Positions 16,619 through 24,532 of a stretch of DNA of 42,274 nt are shown piece after piece. This DNA comes from an uncultured Planctomyces sp. (GTDB lineage: Bacteria > Planctomycetota > Planctomycetia > Planctomycetales > Planctomycetaceae), in assembly GCA_937904325.1 (NCBI GenBank), contig CALGTK010000063.1, positions 1 to 42,274 on the forward strand, read 5' to 3'. The notes under the pieces are model-generated. The model saw only the letters and a program-made list of their open reading frames with translations, was not told where the DNA came from and did not search any database. Every line of letters begins with the position of its first letter. Within the stretch, counting starts at the first letter, position 1. Both the position numbers and the translations under genes were made by a program.

Positions 16619-17395
16619 TCAGTCAACGACTTCTTCAATCGATTCCAAAGCATTCTGGGCAGCGTTCTGTTCCGCCTCTTTTTTGCTCGGTCCCCACGCT
16701 GCCGGAAACCTTTGGGAACCGATCGCCGCAGCAATTTGAAAGCACTTGGCGTGGTCCGGACCTTTTTCGTCGAGCATTTTGTAGGCCGGAGTTTCGCCGA
16801 AGTTCTTCTGAGCGATCTGCTGAAGCTGACTCTTGTAATTCTGCCCGTGGGTTAAATTTCCGACCCTCGTGACTTCATCACTCAGTGTTTCGACAACGAA
16901 ATTCTTCGCAGCTCCCCACCCGCCGTCGAGATAAATCGCGGCAATAATCGCTTCGAAGACTGCCGCGAGGACTGAACTCGGGATTCGTTCGTGAATTGCC
17001 AGACCTTTACCGAGCAGAAGAAAGCGATCGAAATTCAGCAGATTGCTCATCATTGCGCACGTTTGCCGACTCACCACTGCAGATTTGATCCGAGTCAGTT
17101 CACCTTCCGAATACTCGGGGTATTTCTCGAAGAGGTACTCGCAAACGGCAGCTCCCATGATCGCGTCACCGAGAAATTCGAGACGCTCGTTCGACTGCCC
17201 TCTCGTTGGAGCAATGGAAGAATGCGTCAGCGAGTGCTTCAGAATATTTCGATCGGAAAATGAATACCCGATCGCTGCTTCGCACGCGGCCAGCTTTTCG
17301 TCCGGAATAAAGACACCAGGAAGCGACGGCAAGTCTTCAGAGAGATCGCTCGCCGAGCGGCCAGATTCATCTGGCACTTCAGCCTCAACAGACAT
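16619..17395 (-). CDS. rnc: Ribonuclease III
   Basis: This 258-residue protein has a non-conserved N-terminus of about 30 residues. The RNase III domain carries the signature NERLEFLGDAIMG (catalytic E73 and D77), and a C-terminal double-stranded RNA-binding domain ends in GPSKKEAEQNAAQNALESI. RNase III processes rRNA precursors and other double-stranded RNA. The third catalytic segment reads LAAVFEAIIAAIYLDGG: the glutamate (E148) is present, but the preceding position that is normally Asp (LADxxEA, E. coli D114) is Ala 145. I checked the codon, which is GCA. The ATG at 17395 was chosen over an upstream in-frame codon at 17428. It lies downstream of the ROK gene, with 177 bases between. Confidence 0.93.
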   Translation of the reverse strand: MSVEAEVPDESGRSASDLSEDLPSLPGVFIPDEKLAACEAAIGYSFSDRNILKHSLTHSSIAPTRGQSNERLEFLGDAIMGAAVCEYLFEKYPEYSEGELTRIKSAVVSRQTCAMMSNLLNFDRFLLLGKGLAIHERIPSSVLAAVFEAIIAAIYLDGGWGAAKNFVVETLSDEVTRVGNLTHGQNYKSQLQQIAQKNFGETPAYKMLDEKGPDHAKCFQIAAAIGSQRFPAAWGPSKKEAEQNAAQNALESIEEVVD

Positions 17396-17572
17396 CAGAC
17401 CTCCACAACGGAAATTTTGGACAAGCAAGAAACGCCGGTCTGTTTTCCGTTGAAGAAGGGGTTAGCCCCATTGCCGACCGAGTCACTCTGCGTGCTCAGC
17501 GCTCGATGGAACAAGCCCCTTTTTCAACGACTGAAAAATTGTTATTCGGGCCAGTAAAAATCAACAATGCAT

Positions 17573-18634
17573 CTATGACGCATGACACTGAGACCGCGCG
17601 ACCGCTTCGACACCAAACTGACTCCAGGCACAACCCGCTGCCCCAATGAACCCGGCACTGCCACCCAGGCTCGCATAGTCGATTCGAATATTCGACGACG
17701 GAACCGGGAATGAAAGCTCCTTGATCTCGTCACGAATCCCGCCAACGAATCGGCGGCCAAGCTCTGTTTCGTTTCGGCCGAACGTCACGTTGCCGCCAAA
17801 CAACACAACATCGGGATCGATCGTGTGCATCAGGTTAGCCGTTCCATAGGCCATGAACTTCGCTGAATCGTCAATCAACTGCAGAGCCAATGGGTCACCG
17901 GTCGTGGCAGCATCAGCAATCAGGAGCGGTGTCAGCTCAGAACCTGAATTCACCAGGTCTCGCAGCAAAGTTGAATCAGCTCCCGAGTCCAAAGCATCCT
18001 GAGCACGCTGCACAAATCCGGCTGCTCCGGCATAGGCTTCCAGCGTCCCTTTCATGCCTGTCGCACAAGGTCGACCATTTTCAATCTGGACGTAGAGGAA
18101 ACCGCACTCACCGCCGTGCGAATGGGCACCTTCCACGATCTTTCCGTCAACGATTAGCCCACACCCAACGCCAGTCCCGAGAGTCCACAAAGCGAGAGTA
18201 TGTGCTCCCTGCCCTGCTCCGCCCCAGAATTCACCATACGCCGCTGCATTCGCGTCGTTCTGCAATAAAGCTGGCTTCTCGAAATGATCGCTGATGATCT
18301 GCCTGATCGGGATGTGTCTCCATTTTGGAAGATTCGCCGGCTCCATCAGGATCCCTTTTGGGATATCGAGCGTGCCGGGCGTGGCGAGACCAATCGCGGT
18401 GATATTCCGCATTCGGATCGGACTCTGCTCAATCGCTTCCTCAACCGCATGCTGAATAGTCTTCAGACCGTGCTCCGGTCCTTTGTCAGCTTCGGTTGGT
18501 AGAACAATGCTGGAAAGCGGTTTACCGTTGCTCGTCACAACACCCGCTTTGATATTTGTGCCGCCGACGTCGACACCGATGAAAAACTCCTGCACGCCCT
18601 TGTTCCGATCCTTCGGACTGATTATTCCGGACAT
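17573..18634 (-). CDS. ROK family sugar kinase (glucokinase-type)
   Basis: This 353-residue protein begins the ATP/sugar fold with FFIGVDVGGTNIKAGVV, the phosphate-1 motif. ATPGTLDIPKG, the catalytic-base region LQNDANAAAYGEFWGGAG and the phosphate-2 loop LWTLGTGVGCGLIVDGKI follow. These are typical of ROK glucokinases, which phosphorylate glucose or related sugars with ATP. The usual ROK zinc-binding segment (His plus CxCGxxGC) is altered: here it reads ECGFLYVQ and then GRPCATGMKGTLEAY, so only one cysteine of the set remains. The ATG at 18634 has a clear AAGGA site. There is no helix-turn-helix domain at the N-terminus, so it is a kinase and not a NagC-type repressor. Confidence 0.9.
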   Translation of the reverse strand: MSGIISPKDRNKGVQEFFIGVDVGGTNIKAGVVTSNGKPLSSIVLPTEADKGPEHGLKTIQHAVEEAIEQSPIRMRNITAIGLATPGTLDIPKGILMEPANLPKWRHIPIRQIISDHFEKPALLQNDANAAAYGEFWGGAGQGAHTLALWTLGTGVGCGLIVDGKIVEGAHSHGGECGFLYVQIENGRPCATGMKGTLEAYAGAAGFVQRAQDALDSGADSTLLRDLVNSGSELTPLLIADAATTGDPLALQLIDDSAKFMAYGTANLMHTIDPDVVLFGGNVTFGRNETELGRRFVGGIRDEIKELSFPVPSSNIRIDYASLGGSAGFIGAAGCAWSQFGVEAVARSQCHAS

Positions 18635-18961
18635 GAAATTTCCTTGAGAGTTCGCAACTATGCCGGTGTCCATGCCGGAGACGAAAGTCGCGGGATATTC
18701 AGAAAATACGAATAATTAGACATTGTTTGGCCGTTGAGTATAGGCTCGTTTTGGAACGAGAATCAACGTGCGTTCCGGCCACAACGCCTTAGTGTGTCAG
18801 AATCTGCTTTTTCTGGCCTGCTCGGATCACCCCGGCGGTCGGTCGAAAGCGGTCGCCGCGAGTACTGTGAAAAGTGTCCGAAATAACTTTCCCGCTGTGG
18901 CACGACACTTCGTGTCGGCAGCCCGGGTCAGCGTGACGCGACGGAGTCGTGCCACAGAAAA
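18635..18961. other. Upstream region of the ROK gene
   Basis: About 330 bases lie between the ROK start and the insertion-sequence remnant. The region holds the left arm of a long inverted repeat (18873-18906) and the start of its right arm (from 18946). I see no gene. Confidence 0.5.
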
Positions 18962-18977
18962 TCACTTCCGACACACT
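18873..18977. repeat. Long imperfect inverted repeat next to the IS remnant
   Basis: The left arm 18873-18906 begins AGTGTCCGAAATAAC and ends CTGTGGCACGAC. The right arm 18946-18977 is its near inverse complement, beginning GTCGTGCCACAG and ending TCCGACACACT. The arms differ by short gaps and substitutions. The roughly 39-base centre holds a further CACGACACTTCGTGTCG self-complementary segment. The structure could be a small non-autonomous element or a repeat hairpin. Confidence 0.6.
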
Positions 18978-20304
18978 CCTGGCCTCGACTTTTGCTGGCA
19001 GGCCGGAAGTGCGACAGCATTGAGTATTGCCTTCTTTCTGCGTGCAGTGAGTTTCTCGACAGTGGTCCGTTACGTCGCCTGTGGGAAAAGGATTTTATCC
19101 CGGGCGTTGTATCGGACGGTTGGCTGGACGCCAGAGAAAGTGATCGACGTATTGCCTGCCCAGTTGACGTGAATCGTGTCTCTATTTCGCGAGAGCAGAT
19201 GGCCGAACCAGTAAACGATCAGTGTATAGAGACAGAACAGACACGGCTTAACGCGAAGTACTGGGTTGTGGCAGCGTCCGCGAGTGGTTTCCAGCACCCC
19301 GGAGTTCTCGTATTTCGGCACAAATTGACTTCGATCATCCCGGCGGCCGACGAACGCTTCGACAAGGCGTGTGACGCTCATTCAAATCCGGGTGCTGGAA
19401 ACCACTCGTGTCGATGACTATCCGTCAGATTACACACGTTAATCCAACGTATCAGGACGAACCGCTGTCGACACCAGTACCCCGTGCCGCTCTCGATTCT
19501 TCTCATCCCTCCGCCGTAGCACTTCACCGTCAGTCGCTGACGATTGCTGCTTGAGTCCACCGTTGCATCCTGGGAACTGGGCAGTCGAGTCCCTGCAACA
19601 CGCGGTCGTCCATTCTGACCGGTCTGCCTAACCGGCGGTCGGCCGGGCAACACCGCATCTGGTGGAAAGTTACTGGCCAGCGTCAGGCGGTTCTGATGGC
19701 GTGAAGCGAAGCCGGCCAACTCATGAGTGGCGAAGCCGCCAGCGTCTGGAAATATCGTTTTCGCTGAGGAAACGACCGCAGCCAGACTGCCAATAGCCCA
19801 CGCATCAGTTTTGGATGAGTTTTACGAATCACGCCTGCTTTGCAGCTTTCTTCGGGAGTTCGATACAAAGCAATCAACATCGGAAGTGCCCAGGTCCGCG
19901 CGGCATCGATCACCTGGACGCGCAATGCCACTACAACCCACTTGTGTCCCCAGCGATAGACCAGATGCTGATGACTCGACCAAACGGAATCACGGTGACA
20001 GCCCTTGCCCTGAACGTTGTCGCCGCGGTGCTGGCTGACCGTACCATCGCCGATCAGCTCCAGAACACCCTGGGCAGCAAAACGTTCTACCAACACGAAA
20101 GCCAGCCGTTTCGCCAACGCATGACTCGACCAGCGGCGATGAGAAAACACGCAATGACCAGAACTGAAATAGTCCAGGGATCGGCCAGCTAACCAGAGAA
20201 TCAGCCGCAGTCAGGAGACCCGCAAAACGCTGCCACACAGAGGACGTAAAGCCTTTTGAAAAACAATCCAGCAACTCCTGCACCGCATCTGGCACACTTG
20301 CCAT
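18962..20304 (-). pseudogene. Frameshifted DDE transposase (IS701/IS4-like)
   Basis: Pieces in different minus-strand frames join into one transposase. The N-terminus is MASVPDAVQELLDCFSKGF at 20304. ALAKRLAFVLVERFAAQGV, ELIGDGTVSQHRGDN and GKGCHRDSVWSSH follow, then YRWGHKWVVVALRV and RTWALPMLIALYRTPEES. Further on come GGFATHELAGFASRH, RQTGQNGRPRVAGTRLPS, LETTRGRCHNPVLRVKPC and VEKLTARRKKAILNAVA. I remember this order from DDE-superfamily (DDE_5-type) transposases of planctomycetes. At least three frameshifts break it, so no functional protein can be made. The IS family label is tentative. Confidence 0.8.
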
Positions 20305-20333
20305 CGGAGCATCCTTGCTCGGGAAGTGTGTCG
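18969..20333 (-). mobile_element. Decayed insertion sequence, about 1.36 kb
   Basis: These limits are tentative. CGACACACT (18969-18977) and AGTGTGTCG (20325-20333) are 9-base inverted copies flanking almost the whole transposase remnant, and 1.36 kb is a normal length for one-gene elements of this kind. The transposase reading frame runs a few bases past the left limit, which counts against the exact boundary. I could not recognise a target-site duplication. Confidence 0.45.
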
Positions 20334-20413
20334 TCGTCACAACACTCAATCTACCGAACTGGATGCACTCTTTGCTTCACTGCTTTCCCACCACAACATG
20401 GCAACAGTCGAGG

Positions 20414-22282
20414 CTAGGCAGCAGCCGATTTCCGAGGCCCCACGACATACCAGTCGACAAATGCAAGGACCATGATCAGCGCGAGTCCTGTCAAAATGGC
20501 CCAGGTAAACGGGTTGTCGATGGTGTAGGCGGTCCCCTGATCGTCGACCGGGGGCAGGCGATTTCCTGGTCGAAGTTTGGTCAGATTCGACTCGGCAGAA
20601 TCGAAAAAGTTGGCGGCAAATTCACCAATAACGTTCGAACCGTCTTTGATCTGAAAGAAACCCGCCTGATCGAGCGGTGGTATCTCAACGACGGCTGCTC
20701 GTACGAGGTTCCGTGTACGGGATTCCTCAACCGAATCAGTTTGTATGGCATCGTGAATCTGCTGAAATGTCAATGTCTGGCCTGCTGATCCAGGCGGTTC
20801 CACCAGCCCTTCGAACAATCGAAACTGAATGTCTTCGTTCAGTCGGTAATTCCAACGTCGAAGTCCTGGCAGGCTGTTACGACGCTGCTCGACCAGGTTG
20901 TTGATCAGGATTGGCCAGTCAGGACTCTCAGGCAGATTGGAACGTCCCAGGTCCACATTCAAAAGCAGGGCTGTCGACCGGGTTCCGCTTAACCGCGAAA
21001 GTAATAATTGCTGACCGGCACTGATGACTGGCGTCATGGCGATGTCGACAGGCTGAACGCCGCCCCAGATCACACCACCGAGAGAAACTCCCTCAAGCAA
21101 CGGGTCGCGTTTTTCTTTAAGGTAAGGCCCAAGCAGGTCTCTCGCCGATTTCACCGCGGCCTCCGACGAGTCAATCGGCCCGACGCCCAGCCACCAGAGA
21201 TCCCTTCTCGATTCCGGCAGCGTTCCGCCTTCTGTAATCAAAAGATGCGCCGCTTCAGCATCGGACACCTCGATGTCAGTCGCGATTTCCAGAACACGAC
21301 GAACGGGCCGAAGCGCTGAATGGCCATCTGGCAGATTGACCGCAACCCGAACAGTTCGCACCTTGGGCTCAACGAGCGAAACAATGCTGTCAGTCGCCAA
21401 CCCGTCCCGGTCAGCCTTGACAGTCACGACCAGACGGGCGAGGCCCCCCGGGACCTCGGTCTCCAGTGGTAGTTCCTGCTCAGGCGACAGCTCCAGCTTT
21501 GACTGAAAGACAACTTGATTTCCGGATCGTCCTTCAACTGTCACAGATGACGGACGAGGCCCTTCGTTTCTCACTCGCAAGAACACCCGCCCAACCAGCG
21601 TCGCGGAATCAATCGTCCAGCGTGCTGCCGTGATCGCGACGTTGCTGAGCGACTCCCCCACTGCGAAAATCTCGGCGCCCGTCGGAAATGGCTGATCATC
21701 TTCCGGCAGAGCATCCGTCATAAAGACGACCTCGCCACCGTTCTCCGCAAGCTGGACTGCCATATCAAGAGCGGAAAGAATGTCGTGCCTCGGCTGCGTC
21801 GGGTTCCATTTCGAAAGGGCCGTTTCGGCGACGTCCCACTCGACCGCCGGCCCGGCGAGCATAACTGGCCGGCGCCCGGTAAGAATCAGCGTAGTCCGGC
21901 TTCCCCGAGGAGCGTCTTGCATTCGCCGAGCCACTTCGGCCACTGCCCGATCACGAGAAGAAGTCTCGGCCGCCCCAACGGCCGACATCGATGCTGAATC
22001 GTCCAGCACAGCAATCAGATGCCGAACTTTCCCGGAATCACTCACTCGCGGCTGAGCAAGAACCATTGCCAGTAACAGTGCAGCAAGCAACTCCAGGATC
22101 AACGAAGACGAAATCGGAAGTCGCTCACGCTTGCGTCCGGCAGTGGGAACTCGAACTTCCGCTCCCCAAAAATGAAGCCCCGCCACAAGCAACGGCGGGA
22201 ACCGTCGATGAAAGAGATGAATCGCCACGATTGCCGGCAGGGTTAACAGGCCCAACAGTCCCAGAGGATTCGCAAACTCCAT
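20414..22282 (-). CDS. BatA-like membrane protein with VWA domain
   Basis: This 622-residue protein begins with the aerotolerance-regulator N-terminal (BatA) segment: NPLGLLGLLTLPAIVAIHLFH, then a second helix (LILELLAALLLAMVLAQP). A von Willebrand A domain follows, with the metal-ion site DDSAS at residues 94-98. The long middle part is extracytoplasmic, and a final helix (AILTGLALIMVLAFVDWYVV) anchors the C-terminus. The ATG at 22282 has GGAGGG ten bases upstream and is preferred to the TTG at 22291. It is 18 bases after the DUF58 gene, the usual partner. Such pairs normally work with a MoxR AAA+ ATPase in envelope-related complex assembly or stress functions. No MoxR gene is visible here. 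Confidence 0.88.
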   Translation of the reverse strand: MEFANPLGLLGLLTLPAIVAIHLFHRRFPPLLVAGLHFWGAEVRVPTAGRKRERLPISSSLILELLAALLLAMVLAQPRVSDSGKVRHLIAVLDDSASMSAVGAAETSSRDRAVAEVARRMQDAPRGSRTTLILTGRRPVMLAGPAVEWDVAETALSKWNPTQPRHDILSALDMAVQLAENGGEVVFMTDALPEDDQPFPTGAEIFAVGESLSNVAITAARWTIDSATLVGRVFLRVRNEGPRPSSVTVEGRSGNQVVFQSKLELSPEQELPLETEVPGGLARLVVTVKADRDGLATDSIVSLVEPKVRTVRVAVNLPDGHSALRPVRRVLEIATDIEVSDAEAAHLLITEGGTLPESRRDLWWLGVGPIDSSEAAVKSARDLLGPYLKEKRDPLLEGVSLGGVIWGGVQPVDIAMTPVISAGQQLLLSRLSGTRSTALLLNVDLGRSNLPESPDWPILINNLVEQRRNSLPGLRRWNYRLNEDIQFRLFEGLVEPPGSAGQTLTFQQIHDAIQTDSVEESRTRNLVRAAVVEIPPLDQAGFFQIKDGSNVIGEFAANFFDSAESNLTKLRPGNRLPPVDDQGTAYTIDNPFTWAILTGLALIMVLAFVDWYVVGPRKSAAA

Positions 22283-22300
22283 CACTTTCAAACCCTCCGT

Positions 22301-23158
22301 TCAGGATGCTCGCAGGATTTCGGCACGTGACAATTCTTCTCGACACGCAACCGTCAGCCCCTGATCGGCGATCAACGTTACAGGCACTGCATGGTGGCGG
22401 CGGCAGTGCAACGCAATCTCTTCCTGCAAATTCTGCAGCCGCTGCTTGTACTCAGTAATCGTTTGCTGATTGAGATAAACGTCGATCTCATTTCCTGATT
22501 CGATATCGATCAACCTCGTCCCGCCGGACGCGGCCGGATTGGCTTCCCAACCGGTCAGTACTTGAACGAGCCAAAGGACACTGGCTTCTCCAGCCAGCCT
22601 GCGGACCAACTGACTGGGCTGGTGAGGAAACAGAAAGTCGCTGATGACAACTCGAATGGCCTGACGCTTGAACGGGACAGCATGATCGGCCAGCAGGTCA
22701 TCCATCGTACCCAGGGCCTGAAACGGAACGTCGTCGAGCGTCGCGAGATTCTCAAGACGCAACGAAGGAGACGGGACCTCGTCGCCCACTAGCCAGATCG
22801 ACGGCTGGCTGCCTGTTTTGCCTGCCATCATCGAAAACATGGCCGACAACTGCCGGGCCATCTGCATCTTAGCAGGCGAAGTCGACATCGACCGGGAAAC
22901 GTCCAGCAGCACGTCCATCCGTGGGCTGATCTCCTCGCGATAAAGTCGGACCATCAACGAATCGGATCGAGCGTACGCCGACCAATCCAGATGACGGATG
23001 TCGTCTCCCGGCATGTACTCGCGGTACTCCTGGAATTCGAGCGACGTTCCAGTCCCGCGTCCAAGCAGCTCGCCAGACCGACCGGACGCCGGCATCCGCG
23101 GCAGCCCGAGCTGGTACATGCTGACGGCCCGAAGGACCTCTGGATCTTGGCGTGGCAA
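22301..23158 (-). CDS. DUF58 domain protein (MoxR-associated)
   Basis: This 285-residue protein carries the DUF58 signature FQEYREYMPGDDIRHLDW followed by SAYARSDSLMVRLYREE. A VWA-like fold follows, with VLLDVSRSMSTS supplying a DxSxS metal site. There are no membrane segments. DUF58 proteins are encoded beside MoxR ATPases and BatA-type proteins and are thought to be adaptor partners in that system. The start is uncertain: I used a TTG at 23158, because no ATG or GTG with a good ribosome binding site precedes the conserved DPEVLRAV segment. The BatA-like gene follows after 18 bases. Confidence 0.86.
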   Translation of the reverse strand: MPRQDPEVLRAVSMYQLGLPRMPASGRSGELLGRGTGTSLEFQEYREYMPGDDIRHLDWSAYARSDSLMVRLYREEISPRMDVLLDVSRSMSTSPAKMQMARQLSAMFSMMAGKTGSQPSIWLVGDEVPSPSLRLENLATLDDVPFQALGTMDDLLADHAVPFKRQAIRVVISDFLFPHQPSQLVRRLAGEASVLWLVQVLTGWEANPAASGGTRLIDIESGNEIDVYLNQQTITEYKQRLQNLQEEIALHCRRHHAVPVTLIADQGLTVACREELSRAEILRAS

Positions 23159-23592
23159 GGCGACTGTTCCGGATCGACGAATCTCTGGATGAGAGCTGGC
23201 GGCGAAGCCCCAACACTAGCAGATCAACACAGCAGGCAACACCGGCTCACTTACCTCGATTTCCGCAAGCAGCTCGCAAATCATCAGATAAACCTATTGA
23301 CAGTTTTGAACGCACAGAACCCCACAAGGCGAACTGACATCACATCGACAACACCGAAGCGACGTAAGAATCATTCTATAGACACAACCATAACCTATGG
23401 ACGGTGTACCAACACACAACCAAACAATCAAAAATAAACTCTTAAAAACTCATTTCCACAACTCCGAACAGCCTAACACCAATAATCACTCAACAACTGG
23501 CACGCCGCTTGCCTTATTAAAAACTCAACGCCCAACCAAATCGCATACGGAAAACGACCAGGGCACTACCCGAAACTGGAAGGAATACGGAT
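23159..23592. other. A/C-rich spacer carrying the sigma-54 promoter
   Basis: About 430 bases lie between the DUF58 start and the secreted His/Ser-rich protein. From about 23210 to 23580 the plus strand is visibly rich in A and C and poor in G. I see no gene here. The open frames are low-complexity and lack motifs. The sigma-54 site at 23498-23512 is the only clear signal. Confidence 0.55.
23498..23512 (+). promoter_or_regulatory. Predicted sigma-54 (RpoN) promoter
   Basis: TGGCAC, five bases (GCCGC), then TTGC is an exact match to the -24/-12 core TGGCAC-N5-TTGC. It lies 81 bases before the ATG of the downstream gene, leaving a leader of about 70 bases with an AAGGA ribosome binding site. 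Sigma-54 promoters need an AAA+ activator, so this gene is probably switched on by a specific signal. Confidence 0.75.
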
Positions 23593-24426
23593 ATGAAAAC
23601 TGCAACTGCAAAACTCGCTCACGGATTGATTCTCGGACTTGCAGTCACTTTGCATGGAGCAACCGCCCAGGCTGGCCTCTACGAACACATCGATGACCAT
23701 TCGCATGATATCGAGCGTCAAGCCGAACGTGCTGACGCCATCGTCAAATACAACTTTCGACACGCTCCACCGTCGATCGTCCAATACCTCAGGGAAGGAC
23801 TCTGCGAAATTGCAAAGTCGGCTCATGAACTTCACGAATTGACCAGGTGTAGCGGCAACGTCCTGGCGATTGACGCCGTGGCCTCGCAGCTCGACGTTCA
23901 GTTTCATGAAGTTGAAGAGGGAGTTCTGGTGCTTCAGGAATGGGCTACCCAAAGCAACTGCTCCGTCCGCCGATTCAGTAGTTGCTTTGCTTCGTGCAAA
24001 CCACGAAGTGTCGACCGAGCAAATCTGACTAGCCTGGACCGACGCATCCGTGACATCGACGAAGAACTTCACGACATGAGGAAGGATCTACAGAAAGTAC
24101 TGGCCACACACCACCACAGCCGACACAGCTCGCACGGACACATTTCGTCATTCGGCCGTGCTCCGGCCCCCGCTTCAAACGGCCGATTCCAGTCATCTCA
24201 CCAGATCATCCCGCTGGAATCGTACGAACGACCGGGACACGACTTCTCACGGAATCGAATGTCGTCACGCAACTTCATCTCATCATTCGGCCGTAGTAGC
24301 TGTGATAGTCGAAGCAGTTCACGCAACCGCAACAGTGCCAATTCTGGCGGACACAGCCGGCACTCTGACAGCTCTTACATCCACACTCGCATCGGTGGAT
24401 TCGGACTGTCATTCCGACTGAGGTAA
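23593..24426 (+). CDS. Secreted His/Ser-rich protein, function unknown
   Basis: This 277-residue protein has a signal peptide ending near residue 27 (ATAQAGLYEH). Residues 30-170 are mostly helical and rich in His, Glu and Arg, with five or more cysteines (C71, C86, C123, C131, C135). From about 172 the protein becomes low-complexity, with the His cluster THHHSRHSSHGH followed by Ser/Arg/Gly-rich sequence. ISSFGR occurs at 184-189 and again at 229-234, and a related GGFGLSF lies near the end. I recognise no family. The start has an AAGGA site. A sigma-54 promoter match lies upstream and a strong terminator downstream, so it forms its own transcription unit. Metal binding by the His-rich part is possible but not shown. 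Confidence 0.8.
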   Translation: MKTATAKLAHGLILGLAVTLHGATAQAGLYEHIDDHSHDIERQAERADAIVKYNFRHAPPSIVQYLREGLCEIAKSAHELHELTRCSGNVLAIDAVASQLDVQFHEVEEGVLVLQEWATQSNCSVRRFSSCFASCKPRSVDRANLTSLDRRIRDIDEELHDMRKDLQKVLATHHHSRHSSHGHISSFGRAPAPASNGRFQSSHQIIPLESYERPGHDFSRNRMSSRNFISSFGRSSCDSRSSSRNRNSANSGGHSRHSDSSYIHTRIGGFGLSFRLR

Positions 24427-24464
24427 TACATCGGGACCGCAACTTCCTGATCACTCAATACCTG

Positions 24465-24502
24465 AAACGCCCGGACAGCCAATGGCCGCCCGGGCGTTTT
24501 TC
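24465..24502 (+). terminator. Rho-independent terminator after the secreted His/Ser-rich protein
   Basis: AACGCCCGG (24466-24474) pairs with CCGGGCGTT (24490-24498) and is followed by a T-run. The stem is 9 bp with a GGC/GCC-containing loop. It lies about 40 bases after the stop and could also serve the convergent DUF1598 gene. Confidence 0.88.
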
Positions 24503-24532
24503 CTTGCTGCGACCGGCGACATCAAAGATAAG

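Noticed and set aside
17448-17526. GAAGAAGGGG and CCCCTTTTTC as a terminator pair between the ROK and RNase III genes
   Set aside because: The arms are about 60 bases apart, the inner part pairs poorly, and there is no clean T-run in the direction of transcription.
20290-20301. TGGCAC followed by TTGC near the IS end
   Set aside because: The spacing is only two bases, too short for a sigma-54 core, and it lies in the transposase remnant.
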